From the NCBI GenBank assembly GCA_003662995.1, contig QMZC01000003.1, positions 1 through 55,581 on the forward strand: a stretch of DNA of 55,581 bases, read 5' to 3'. A program made the position numbers and the translations under genes. The stretch's first letter is position 1. Every line of letters starts with the position of its first letter. This document shows positions 1 through 7,721 of this stretch, piece after piece. The DNA comes from Archaeoglobales archaeon. Its GTDB lineage: Archaea > Halobacteriota > Archaeoglobi > Archaeoglobales > Archaeoglobaceae. Below the pieces are notes generated by a model that saw nothing but the letters and a program-made list of their open reading frames with translations, did no database searches and was not told the DNA's origin.

Positions 1-1
1 A

Positions 2-169
2 GATCGCCAAAGCCTCGAATACATCCCCACATCTGGTTTCATGAGACAGATGCTCATTTTATACCTGAAAGAGAAAACAGGACTTGGCAAGCAGAAGATA
101 GAGACGATTCTCGATGCAATTGCTGAATTTAGAAAAGAGATAGAGAAAGAGATAAAGAAGGCTGATTAA
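2..169 (+). CDS. C-terminal fragment of a hypothetical protein
   Basis: An open frame runs in from the left edge and stops with TAA at 167-169, leaving 55 C-terminal residues. The visible part is charged and helical, ending in a lysine/glutamate-rich helix (FRKEIEKEIKKAD). It ends one base before the next ATG, so it is the upstream member of the same plus-strand operon. No family is recognised and the start lies outside the window. Confidence 0.55.
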   Translation, partial: DRQSLEYIPTSGFMRQMLILYLKEKTGLGKQKIETILDAIAEFRKEIEKEIKKAD

Positions 170-170
170 C

Positions 171-323
171 ATGGCTTGGCTTAAAGTTTTTGACAATATA
201 TACATAAATTTGCAACACATCATCAGAATAGATTTCACGGAGTTCAACCAGCACGTAAAACTTGTTTTTTACACTCAGCAAGGTGCTATTGTCTCAAAAA
301 GATTGCAGATAACGAAAGTTTAA
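171..323 (+). CDS. Small hypothetical protein (50 aa)
   Basis: The ATG at 171 follows the previous stop by one base, and a 50-residue frame ends at TAA 321-323. The stop is immediately followed by the AAGGAGG ribosome-binding site of the next gene. The protein is rich in beta-branched and aromatic residues (begins MAWLKVFDNIY) and resembles a small beta-barrel, but no family is recognised. Position in a tight operon is the main support. Confidence 0.45.
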   Translation: MAWLKVFDNIYINLQHIIRIDFTEFNQHVKLVFYTQQGAIVSKRLQITKV

Positions 324-335
324 GGAGGCTCAGAA

Positions 336-539
336 ATGAGAAAGGATAGAGAACTGTTACTAAAAGACGTATTGTACAGAATGGCTTATCTGTGGTTGGT
401 ATGCGACAGGGAAGAACGTAGAATTGTAAAAGAAGAGTTCAATAAATTCATGGATGACATCGTTAACAGGAATGACGATGACGATTACGATCCTCTTGCA
501 GAATACGACTATTCTGCTGTAAATTTTGAAAGTGGTTAG
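336..539 (+). CDS. Small acidic hypothetical protein (67 aa)
   Basis: A strong Shine-Dalgarno AAGGAGG at 322-328 sits 7 bases before the ATG. The 67-residue product has a basic, helical N-terminus and a very acidic C-terminal tail with a run of aspartates around residues 46-52. It is a typical small accessory protein of an archaeal plasmid or virus. No function is inferred. Confidence 0.55.
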   Translation: MRKDRELLLKDVLYRMAYLWLVCDREERRIVKEEFNKFMDDIVNRNDDDDYDPLAEYDYSAVNFESG

Positions 540-552
540 GGGAGGTTCAGAA

Positions 553-696
553 ATGAACTGCAACCATTACTGGATTGATGGTTTCAAACTCTTTCCGAAT
601 TTCTTGGCTGGGTACTTCGATGTCTGCACGAAATGCGGTGCAGTTAGAGCAAAGCCGGCAGTATTGAGGGGGTGCATGGCTGATGCGACAGAATAA
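553..696 (+). CDS. Small CxxC zinc-knuckle protein (47 aa)
   Basis: ATG at 553 follows GGGGAGGTT by a good spacing and the frame ends at TAA 694-696. The 47 residues contain C3, H5, a CTKC knuckle at about 26-29 and a further C near 41, suggesting a tiny metal-binding protein. It overlaps the next gene by 14 bases. Short zinc-knuckle proteins are frequent on archaeal mobile elements and often bind nucleic acid. The specific role is unknown. Confidence 0.5.
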   Translation: MNCNHYWIDGFKLFPNFLAGYFDVCTKCGAVRAKPAVLRGCMADATE

Positions 697-868
697 AGCC
701 AAACCGACTAGAAAATCAAAAGAAACGTGGTTTCACTGTCCCAAATCAAGAATGCTCGTTAACGAGCAGATTTGCAGGAATTGCGGTGAGTTTAGCTCCT
801 GCAATAGGCAATCGCATCGGGTTAAGAGATCGGTTGTTGTCAGAAACGAGAAGTATTTCGGGTGGTGA
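683..868 (+). CDS. Small basic zinc-knuckle protein (61 aa)
   Basis: The ATG at 683 lies inside the end of the previous gene, preceded by GAGGGGGTG. The 61-residue product is strongly basic at its N-terminus and has cysteines arranged as C19, C31, C34 and C40 with nearby histidine (FHCP, ICRNCGEFSSC), compatible with one zinc site. It ends one base before the next ATG. It is probably a nucleic-acid-binding accessory protein, without a recognised family. Confidence 0.5.
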   Translation: MRQNKAKPTRKSKETWFHCPKSRMLVNEQICRNCGEFSSCNRQSHRVKRSVVVRNEKYFGW

Positions 869-869
869 T

Positions 870-1541
870 ATGGAGTTCATAAGAATCCACTACATTGGTA
901 AAGGACTTTATGACATCAATTCCTTCAAAAAAGAAGCTAAGAAGTACGGCGTAGCAAGAGCTCTACCATCAACGATCATTAAAACTCTCAAATGGGGAGA
1001 TAAAATTTACCTGGCAACTTACGAGAAATCAAGAGGTGTAGCGATAATCTTCGGCTACTTCATCATCCATGGAATCAACTACAACGGCTCCGAAAGACTA
1101 AAGCAGGCAGTAAGAAGTGATGAAAGACTGAAAGTAGTTCATGAACAGTACAGTGGAAGAGAAGTGAAAAGAAGGTGTGGCAGCTATCAGATTGGCTCTG
1201 TAACCTACGTCGATAATGAGCTAAAAGAGCTGGTTGAAATCATTGAGGATAACGCTGTTATCGAGACGGAGAAGGCCGTGATAAAAGAACGGTTCAAGAT
1301 TTTCGTTACCGGAAGATTTTACGAAACTCCTTTAATTCAGGTTGAGGCTCCATTCAGCCGATCTATTGTTAAAATTCCTGTAAGCAAGCTGGGATCTAAC
1401 GTTTTGTTCAAAGTTGAGGGGGAAACCGTGAAAACCAGAAGTTTAGCAAGCATTAACGATTACAAGCAGAGAAAAAGGCTGACAAAGAAAGATAAGGCTG
1501 TTTTCGAGAGTAAGGGGTTAACCGCTTTTGCGGAGGTTTAA
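870..1541 (+). CDS. Hypothetical protein (223 aa)
   Basis: I choose the ATG at 870 because it follows GGTGGTGAT at proper spacing and abuts the previous stop; an upstream in-frame codon at 786 would overlap that gene heavily. The 223-residue protein is mixed alpha/beta, basic, without transmembrane segments or a recognisable catalytic motif. Its C-terminal third is beta-rich and basic. It lies directly upstream of the Topo VI-A-like gene with a two-base gap, so the two are probably co-translated. No family is recognised. Confidence 0.6.
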   Translation: MEFIRIHYIGKGLYDINSFKKEAKKYGVARALPSTIIKTLKWGDKIYLATYEKSRGVAIIFGYFIIHGINYNGSERLKQAVRSDERLKVVHEQYSGREVKRRCGSYQIGSVTYVDNELKELVEIIEDNAVIETEKAVIKERFKIFVTGRFYETPLIQVEAPFSRSIVKIPVSKLGSNVLFKVEGETVKTRSLASINDYKQRKRLTKKDKAVFESKGLTAFAEV

Positions 1542-1543
1542 AG

Positions 1544-2698
1544 ATGTCACGCAGATCAAATCTATGGGCGAATGTGGAAGATATAATCCTGCAACACTAT
1601 GACGAATTAAAAACAAGAAGAATCAGAGGAAGCTACTATATCGTCCGTGAATACTTGACAAAACGACTTAAAGAAGGTAAAATAACTGAAGAGGAATTCA
1701 ACCATTTCTTAACTGCCCAAGGTTATGCAACCTACAGAGATGATTTATGGCCAAGCATAGAAAAGCAATACGGACTTGAGAGACCTGAGGCAAAACCAAT
1801 TGGTGTCATATACGACAGAGGAATTGAAAGACCAATAAGTGAGTTTGAAAGAGTATATTACAGAGCAAGAGGCTTCATATTCGTCGAAAAAGCTGATGAA
1901 GCAGAAGACCTAAAAGAGTTAAGTCACCATGGATGGACAATTGTAGCAGGGCAGGGTTTCTCAACAAGGCTAATGAGACAACTTTTCAAAGAGGATGGCA
2001 GACCAGTTTTAGCCCTACATGACTGCGATACAGCAGGAGAATGGATTTACAGAGTTTTTGATATTGGGAGTAGAAGAACAAGGCATTTACAGTTATGGCT
2101 TGAGAACGTTGTTGATTTAGGTTTACATGAAGATGATGCCAGCTTGCTGGCATTACCTTCGCAGCCAGAAGCTGGGAAATTCAGGAAATTTAGAACCAGT
2201 AGAATTGAATTGTCCGCTTTATCAGTTCTAAAAGTTAGGTGGAACGTTGAGAATCCAGTATTAGCTTACACAATTGCAAAGATGAAGAAGCTTGGTATAA
2301 GAATAACACCAAAACCAGAAGAGGCTAAAGAACTGCTAAAAGAGCTTGTTGAAGAGAGAATAAAAGAGGCTTTTGATGAAATAAGTGACAAGCTATGGGA
2401 ACTTTTTGAAATACCATCTAAAATAGCATCTTCATATGCAGAAGAGCTTGTTTATCCAGATTCTGAAATTGTTGATGCAGATATCCCGCAAATAAATTTA
2501 GTTTATTTAAACTTCGACGATCCGATCAAAAGATTGAAAGAATCCTTAGAAAAAGAATTCGAGAAAATAAAGCCTGATGTAATCGATGAAGCACAGAAGG
2601 CAATTGAAAATGCTAAACTGCTTGATGAAGATGATTATGAATGGATAGTAATTGGTAGATTGGGTGATAATCGAGTTCTTACAGCACTGGGGGTATAA
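1544..2698 (+). CDS. Stand-alone Topo VI-A/Spo11-like Toprim protein (Mini-A type)
   Basis: The 384-residue protein has the Toprim core of the Topo VI-A/Spo11 family: a conserved glutamate in FVEKADEAEDL (about residue 110) and the metal-binding HDCDTAGEW motif (about 159-167) within a long family-typical stretch (GQGFSTRLMRQLF). No Topo VI-B (ATPase) partner is encoded nearby, so it belongs to the stand-alone A-like proteins sometimes called Mini-A. The start is set by GGAGGTTTAAAG before ATG 1544. A close paralogue is encoded at 48678-49835 on element C, with long stretches of near-identical DNA around the Toprim core. It is probably an element-borne DNA cleavage or topology enzyme; no activity is shown by sequence alone. 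Confidence 0.8.
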   Translation: MSRRSNLWANVEDIILQHYDELKTRRIRGSYYIVREYLTKRLKEGKITEEEFNHFLTAQGYATYRDDLWPSIEKQYGLERPEAKPIGVIYDRGIERPISEFERVYYRARGFIFVEKADEAEDLKELSHHGWTIVAGQGFSTRLMRQLFKEDGRPVLALHDCDTAGEWIYRVFDIGSRRTRHLQLWLENVVDLGLHEDDASLLALPSQPEAGKFRKFRTSRIELSALSVLKVRWNVENPVLAYTIAKMKKLGIRITPKPEEAKELLKELVEERIKEAFDEISDKLWELFEIPSKIASSYAEELVYPDSEIVDADIPQINLVYLNFDDPIKRLKESLEKEFEKIKPDVIDEAQKAIENAKLLDEDDYEWIVIGRLGDNRVLTALGV

Positions 2699-2700
2699 TA

Positions 2701-2994
2701 ATGATCGACGTACCAGGATACTCCTGGGAATTCCAGGAAGAGGAGGCTGAGTTTGCGGAGAAGTTCTTCAACTGGTATAATAAACTGCAACCAACGGAGA
2801 AAAAGAGGGTTCTCGATCAGCTTGCCGACTTACTTTACGAAACGGGCTTCGAATGCACGTTCTGCGGGAGGAGAATCAGCGGTAAAGACGTCGTATTTCT
2901 GACAAATTTACCGGTTTGCAAAAGATGTGATGCTCACCTCCACAGCCCCGTTGTGAAGATGAGGCTTGCTAACACGAGAAAGATAAGAAGGTGA
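2701..2994 (+). CDS. Zinc-ribbon protein (97 aa)
   Basis: The start follows GGGGGTATAAT two bases after the Topo VI-A-like stop. The C-terminal half has a four-cysteine ribbon, CTFC at about 54-57 and CKRC at about 73-76, with a following histidine. The N-terminal half is an acidic helical segment rich in aromatic residues. It overlaps the next gene at TGATG. It is likely a small nucleic-acid-binding or adaptor protein of the element. Confidence 0.6.
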   Translation: MIDVPGYSWEFQEEEAEFAEKFFNWYNKLQPTEKKRVLDQLADLLYETGFECTFCGRRISGKDVVFLTNLPVCKRCDAHLHSPVVKMRLANTRKIRR

Positions 2995-3692
2995 TGCTTA
3001 TGCAGGCAGATTGGGCTATTTCAAGTTTTGTGAGCACGATGGCCAAGTATCGTGGGATAGTTGAATACTATCCTGACCGAATTAAAATCATCCTTGGTAA
3101 TGCAATTGATCCTCAAGATATTGAATATCTAACCGATGGTCCAATATGGGAGCAGGCTTACAGATTCTTTAATTGCTCTCCGAAAATCCATCTCTGGGCT
3201 TCGGATAGCAATATTGTAATCGTTTTTGAGAAGGGAGAAGTCAAAGATGGTAAAGAAGCCAAGGAAGAGAAGGGGGAGGACGATAATCAACTTGATGGCG
3301 ATCTCAAAAAAGAAATCGCCAAAGGCGACGACAAAGGCTACGAATACAAAGTCGACAAGGAGAATGATTTTGTTGTCGCAAGGCATAAGGGTGGAACCTG
3401 CCAGATTTCCATGCCCCTTTCAAAGCTAAAGAAACTCTATGAGTTGTTGCCAGAGCAATTCACGCCTAGAGACCTGATGGAGAAGGGTAAAGAAATAGGA
3501 GTAAATATTCACTATTCCCAGGCCTTGGCTTTGATCAGGGTATTTTCTCACGTTGAATTCAACGCCGAGATTACTAGGGTAGGAAGGCAAGTCATAGGCA
3601 TCAAAGATGTGCAGGGTTACCTGAGGGATGAGAACAGGAACAAAATGAGGTTGGAGAGGGAAGTAATTGGTGATTCTTGGGGGGAGGCATGA
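2994..3692 (+). CDS. Hypothetical protein with acidic/basic linker (232 aa)
   Basis: ATG at 2994 overlaps the preceding TGA by one base (TGATG), which decides the start. The N-terminal 75 residues form a mixed alpha/beta domain; residues 80-115 are a highly charged low-complexity linker of K, E, D and G; the C-terminal 110 residues look globular. The last four bases overlap the next gene (ATGA). No family is recognised. It is translationally coupled to its neighbours, suggesting a shared role in the element. Confidence 0.55.
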   Translation: MLMQADWAISSFVSTMAKYRGIVEYYPDRIKIILGNAIDPQDIEYLTDGPIWEQAYRFFNCSPKIHLWASDSNIVIVFEKGEVKDGKEAKEEKGEDDNQLDGDLKKEIAKGDDKGYEYKVDKENDFVVARHKGGTCQISMPLSKLKKLYELLPEQFTPRDLMEKGKEIGVNIHYSQALALIRVFSHVEFNAEITRVGRQVIGIKDVQGYLRDENRNKMRLEREVIGDSWGEA

Positions 3693-4066
3693 TGCCAAGA
3701 GGTAAAGAACTCTCAATCAAGGAGATCGAGGAGTATCTCAGATCTAGGGAAGAGATGGTTAAGAAGCTTAAAGAAGAGGAGGAAAAGAGAAGACAACAGG
3801 CAATTAAATTCTTCAAATCCCGCACATTTAAAATCGGAAAATTAAACGGGGAGAAGTCAGACACAGAGATAGCAATCAAATATACTCCCATCATTCTAAA
3901 ATTAAAACAACAGTATAATATCGATTTCAGGGTTGAGGAGTGGAACGGGATCATCTACGCAATCCCACACTGTAATTTTCCAACCAACTTCACCATCAAT
4001 TTTAGCGAGTTAGAAGTGGCAGCAAGATGGTATGGAGAGAGTTTGATGGCTTTTTTGGAGGTTTAA
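3689..4066 (+). CDS. Hypothetical protein (125 aa)
   Basis: Two consecutive ATG codons at 3689 and 3692 follow GGGGGAGGC; the first gives a four-base ATGA overlap with the upstream gene. The first 50 residues are a charged helix (rich in E, K, R), probably coiled coil; the remainder is alpha/beta. It ends one base before the next start, which carries its own GGAGGTTTAAA site. No known family is recognised. Confidence 0.55.
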   Translation: MMPRGKELSIKEIEEYLRSREEMVKKLKEEEEKRRQQAIKFFKSRTFKIGKLNGEKSDTEIAIKYTPIILKLKQQYNIDFRVEEWNGIIYAIPHCNFPTNFTINFSELEVAARWYGESLMAFLEV

Positions 4067-4067
4067 A

Positions 4068-4856
4068 ATGAGTGTTCATCAAAAAATCTGCTCAGCTAAA
4101 ACTATTTTAAAGCAATACGCCAACTACAACAAAAAATACGTGTTCTTTAGCGGAGGAAAAGACTCCATTGTCTGTCTTGATTTAGCAAATCAGATTTTAG
4201 AGGATTTCAAGATAATTTACATCCACATTACAGGTAACACTCATCCCAAGTGTGACAAATTCGTTGAGAAGGTAGCAGACGAATACAACAAGGAACTAAT
4301 TACCCTGAAATCCCAATATGATTTCTTTGATATTCTACAAAAATACGGTTATCCCGGAATTCTGTGGAAAGGTTCGAGGTGGTGTCTTAATCGGTTCAAG
4401 GATAGAGTGATAAAAGAATACGAGAAAACCAACCCGATATACGTTTCAATAGCAGGGATCAAGGCTTTTGACTCCCGGAGGCGAATGATCCTCAGCAAAC
4501 AAAAAGGTGTTAGAATATCTAAAAAGCATGGATGGGGCTTAATACAGCTCTATCCGATATGGAACTGGACACACAATGACGTCTATGCCTACCTCGAGGA
4601 AAACAGTTTACCCCTGAACGAACTTTACAGAAAGATAAATTCCGCTGGAAATTGCGTTTTCTGCCCGGCAATGCGTAAAAAGACCTTCATGCTCATTAAG
4701 TGCTACTGTCCTGAATTTTTTTGTAAGTGGATAAGGGCCCATAGAAATTTAAGGAAGGATTACCAAAATGGGTGTCTTAGAGGGTTGAGGACAGTCTTTC
4801 ATAAATTTGACCGGTTATATGATCTATATTGCAAAAATAAGACTCTGGAGGTTTAA
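4068..4856 (+). CDS. PAPS-reductase-like adenine-nucleotide alpha hydrolase
   Basis: This 262-residue protein starts 10 bases after a strong GGAGGTTT site. It carries the PP-loop SGGKDS (residues 28-33), which binds the ATP/adenylyl group in PAPS reductase, N-type ATP pyrophosphatases and DndC. A C-terminal NCVFCPAMRKK segment and extra cysteines (CYC, about 217-219) suggest a metal or Fe-S site. In this family the chemistry is sulfate reduction, adenylation or sulfur transfer to nucleic acid. DndC-like partners (DndD, DndE) are absent, so phosphorothioation is not supported. It lies in element B's operon, suggesting an accessory modification role rather than sulfate assimilation. Confidence 0.75.
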   Translation: MSVHQKICSAKTILKQYANYNKKYVFFSGGKDSIVCLDLANQILEDFKIIYIHITGNTHPKCDKFVEKVADEYNKELITLKSQYDFFDILQKYGYPGILWKGSRWCLNRFKDRVIKEYEKTNPIYVSIAGIKAFDSRRRMILSKQKGVRISKKHGWGLIQLYPIWNWTHNDVYAYLEENSLPLNELYRKINSAGNCVFCPAMRKKTFMLIKCYCPEFFCKWIRAHRNLRKDYQNGCLRGLRTVFHKFDRLYDLYCKNKTLEV

Positions 4857-4904
4857 AATTAAGGAGAAATTGAGTAAGCTCTCAAATTGGTTGGAGGTTT
4901 GATT

Positions 4905-5129
4905 ATGAGTCTAAGCTTATCAATTTCAAAAAAAGACGGATTGGACGTTTATCAATACTTCTGGAGGAATAAACCCCTCACCCATACCTTGCCAAGTTTT
5001 ATTAATAAGATCAATGGAAAGACAATTGAGGAGGCTGCAAAGGAGCTTGGAGTTTGGTCTGTTCAACTTCTAATCATACTGGGGCATTTAAAAAAAGCTG
5101 GCTATATCAAGGAGGTGATAATTAAGTGA
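4905..5129 (+). CDS. Small winged-helix-like protein (74 aa)
   Basis: ATG at 4905 is chosen because GGAGGTTTG sits 5 bases upstream; an earlier in-frame start at 4887 lacks this. Residues 38-70 (GKTIEEAAKELG followed by a helix and KKAGYIKEV) resemble a helix-turn-helix with a short wing. It overlaps the next start. It is a plausible element regulator, weakly supported at family level. Confidence 0.5.
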   Translation: MSLSLSISKKDGLDVYQYFWRNKPLTHTLPSFINKINGKTIEEAAKELGVWSVQLLIILGHLKKAGYIKEVIIK

Positions 5130-5254
5130 TTGCAGATAAGCTTGATGTAATTCGGATGATAAAATACTGGGAAGTCTTAGATGAACTAGAGAAAGAGACT
5201 GGAAAAAGCAAAGAGCAGCTAATAAGAGAATTTAAAGAAAAGGTTAAGGCTTAA
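5126..5254 (+). CDS. Small helical hypothetical protein (42 aa)
   Basis: A GTG start at 5126 overlaps the previous stop by four bases and is preceded by GGAGGTGAT. The 42-residue product is one charged, helical unit (ends EFKEKVKA). It stops three bases before the convergent integrase stop. Translational coupling and the strong ribosome-binding site support it; function is unknown. Confidence 0.4.
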   Translation: MIADKLDVIRMIKYWEVLDELEKETGKSKEQLIREFKEKVKA

Positions 5255-5257
5255 TTT

Positions 5258-6373
5258 TTAACCAATCAATTCTTTTAACATCTTCTTTAATTCCTGTTTA
5301 AATACATCTCCCTCCAAAACCTCTCTTACAGCTTCACTTGTCAATGGATAACCGCATCTCACGCAGAACTTCTCGATCTCATTGTTCTGCATCTGACACC
5401 TCATGCATGTAACAAGTTTTGTCTTGTTATTCTCATCTTCCCTTTCCTTCAACCCATAAATCTGCAAATACTTGTCCTCAATATCCCTACCACTTAGATG
5501 GACATACACTCTCGCCATTTTTGAGCCTTGAATCCACCCTGCAAACTCGCACAACTCAGCCTCGGTCATGTGTTTTGCCATGACTGTCAACCTCGAATGC
5601 CTGAAGATGTAGGGGTTTATTCCATTTTTTACTCCAGCTTTTTTAGCATATTTTTTGAATATCTTGCTGAAGTGAGAGTAACTTAAGAACTCCCCTAAAT
5701 AGTTTGAAGCCAGTGAACAGAAAACAGGTTTTTCAGGATCCTTGGCAAATGGATGGATCATCAGCCACTTTTTCAATGTTGAGGCAAACAGAACAACCGG
5801 CAACCTTCTCTCTCCAGTTTTGCCCTTTAATGAAACTCTGAAACCGTATGGTGTTTCAACAACATCCCTGATTAGCATTGATTGTAACTCATTTGGTCTC
5901 GCTGCCGTCTCATAAGCTACGCCCAACAAAGCAGCATCCCTCCAGTCCACCTCACTTGCAACTTGAACCATTTTTTTAATGGTGTCTTCGCTGAGAATTT
6001 CAGGCAACCTCTCCTCATGTCTTTTGATTGTTAATGTGAATTTATCCAACTCCTCTTTTCCAAGACACTGCAAAATTTTACGCATAGTTAATTTTATATC
6101 CATCTTAGTCCATTCTGCATACTTCGATGTATTAACAATAGCAAGAAACTCCTCAATATCTTCCTCATCAATCTGGTCAAATGGCTTGTTCAGCCATTCA
6201 GAAACTACTTTAGCATATCTGCAAAACTTAACAACTCTCTTCTTGTCCAATCCTTGAGCAAGTAGATATTTCATGAATTTTCCAGCAATAAATTCGCCAT
6301 TGTATTTAATTTCCTTCGGATACCTTAGTTTAATATTGGTGATGTCTCTGTCCGGATTGTAAAATGTACCCAT
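5258..6373 (-). CDS. Tyrosine recombinase/integrase with C-terminal zinc ribbon (element B)
   Basis: This 371-residue XerC/D-type integrase has an N-terminal SAM-like core-binding domain and a C-terminal catalytic domain. Catalytic landmarks are R (AARPNE, about 160), HSR (IFRHSRLTV), and the tyrosine in ARVYVHLSG. A four-cysteine ribbon (CMRC...CVRC, about 325-341) follows the catalytic domain, an unusual extension shared with the integrase at 6525. The start lies 57 bases from the 18-bp att core at 6430, as expected for an integrase next to its att site. It would integrate or excise element B, which extends left out of the window. Confidence 0.92.
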   Translation of the reverse strand: MGTFYNPDRDITNIKLRYPKEIKYNGEFIAGKFMKYLLAQGLDKKRVVKFCRYAKVVSEWLNKPFDQIDEEDIEEFLAIVNTSKYAEWTKMDIKLTMRKILQCLGKEELDKFTLTIKRHEERLPEILSEDTIKKMVQVASEVDWRDAALLGVAYETAARPNELQSMLIRDVVETPYGFRVSLKGKTGERRLPVVLFASTLKKWLMIHPFAKDPEKPVFCSLASNYLGEFLSYSHFSKIFKKYAKKAGVKNGINPYIFRHSRLTVMAKHMTEAELCEFAGWIQGSKMARVYVHLSGRDIEDKYLQIYGLKEREDENNKTKLVTCMRCQMQNNEIEKFCVRCGYPLTSEAVREVLEGDVFKQELKKMLKELIG

Positions 6374-6429
6374 GTTTCATACTGAACTGAAGAGTATAAA
6401 AAAATGGTAGGGAGTCACCCCAGCGTTTT

Positions 6430-6447
6430 AGTCCCGCCTCCCGGATT
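6430..6447. other. Candidate attachment site: 18-bp copy of the tRNA-Tyr 3' end
   Basis: The 18 bases agtcccgcctcccggatt are identical to 37584-37601, which form the 3' acceptor and T-stem end of tRNA-Tyr. Outside the 18 bases the two loci diverge. The copy lies in the 151-base gap between two divergent integrase genes. This is the expected signature of tRNA-targeted integration, with the intact tRNA rebuilt at 37586-37679 and this fragment left at the other end. It may also be the right border of element B. Confidence 0.8.
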
Positions 6448-6524
6448 AGTAACCTCTGGTTCAGTTCCCTGATGACTTTCAGGAAGGCGTGTAAGTATAT
6501 AACATCGATATGCGAGGTGGTTCC

Positions 6525-7721
6525 ATGAACTTCTACCAACACCAGAGACTGTCCAAGGCACTTGAGAACTTCAGAAAGGAATGTCCAGAGGATTACGACA
6601 TCGTTTACGAGTTTGCTAGCGATCTCATTGCAGAAGGCATTTCGGAGTTCAGAGTTAGGGGATATGTGATTTATCTGAAAAAGATAATACAGACTGTAAA
6701 TAAACGTTTGAAGGATTTCGAGAAGGCGGATGTAAAGAGGGTCATTAACCACTATCAGCTCCTTCGAAACAGTGGAGAACTCTCTGACAGCTCGGTTTTT
6801 GAAGTCAAAAAGACGCTCAAAAAATTTTTCAGGTGGTATGGGAGAGATGAGCTCATTAATTGGTTCTCAATTGGAAAAGTGAAGAACAGCTTGTCTCCTT
6901 CAGATCTAATAACAGAGGAGGAATTCCAGAAAATGATGAACGCATGCACGAATTCTAGGGATCGTGCACTGCTTTCATTACTTTACGAATCAGGGGCAAG
7001 AATTGGAGAAATTGGTTCGATGAGAGTAAAAGACGTTTCATTTGATGAATATGGTGCAGTGGTATGGTTGCCGAAAAGCAAAACGATCAGAAGGAAACTA
7101 AGAATTGTGTTTTCCGTAACGTATCTCTCTGCTTGGATGAGCGATCATCCCATGAGAGATGACCCTGAATCTCCTCTTTGGATTAAACTCACTGGAAAAA
7201 AGCGTCTTCAGGCTATGGAGTATAAAGACGTGCAGTGGCAGCTGAAGAAAATTGCAAAGAGAGCGGGAATAAAGAAGAGAATATATCCTCATTTGTTCAG
7301 GCATACGAGAGCTACAAGATTGCTGGCTAAGGTTCCTGAATCGATTGGGGCTAAGTACATGGGCTGGGTTAATGGTAGTAAGATGGTTGGCGTTTATGTG
7401 CATTTGGCAAGCGAGGATGTTGATGAAGCCATTCTGAAGATGTATGGAATTAAGACTAACAACAATAACAAAGATCTGGAGGTCAAGCAGTGTCCTCGCT
7501 GCTTGCAAGTAAATCCAGCAATATCCAGATTCTGTTCAAGGTGCGGACTTCCATTGACTGAGGAAGCAATCCAGGAAATCGAAGAATGGGAGAAGAGAAA
7601 GGCTGAAGCATTTAACGAGTTGACAAATCCACAGTTCATCAAAATCTTCATGGGAATGCAGAGGGAAATTGAAATGCTTAAAGCTGAGATTGAGAAATTA
7701 AGAAAAGGTGAAGTCAAATGA
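6525..7721 (+). CDS. Tyrosine recombinase/integrase with C-terminal zinc ribbon (element A)
   Basis: ATG at 6525 follows GGTGG at suitable spacing. The 398-residue protein has a core-binding domain and a catalytic domain with R in SGARIGEIG, HTR in LFRHTRATR, and tyrosine in GVYVHLASED. A four-cysteine ribbon (CPRC...CSRC, about 325-340) and a C-terminal coiled coil follow. It is a diverged paralogue of the integrase at 5258-6373 (both share a GW-x3-GSKM-x3-VYVHL block). It overlaps the Orc1/Cdc6 gene by four bases, making an integrase-initiator operon at the left border of element A. Confidence 0.93.
   Translation: MNFYQHQRLSKALENFRKECPEDYDIVYEFASDLIAEGISEFRVRGYVIYLKKIIQTVNKRLKDFEKADVKRVINHYQLLRNSGELSDSSVFEVKKTLKKFFRWYGRDELINWFSIGKVKNSLSPSDLITEEEFQKMMNACTNSRDRALLSLLYESGARIGEIGSMRVKDVSFDEYGAVVWLPKSKTIRRKLRIVFSVTYLSAWMSDHPMRDDPESPLWIKLTGKKRLQAMEYKDVQWQLKKIAKRAGIKKRIYPHLFRHTRATRLLAKVPESIGAKYMGWVNGSKMVGVYVHLASEDVDEAILKMYGIKTNNNNKDLEVKQCPRCLQVNPAISRFCSRCGLPLTEEAIQEIEEWEKRKAEAFNELTNPQFIKIFMGMQREIEMLKAEIEKLRKGEVK

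Noticed and set aside
4068-4856. DndC phosphorothioation enzyme
   Set aside because: The PP-loop fits, but no DndA, DndB, DndD, DndE or Ssp partner is nearby, so only the broad family is called.
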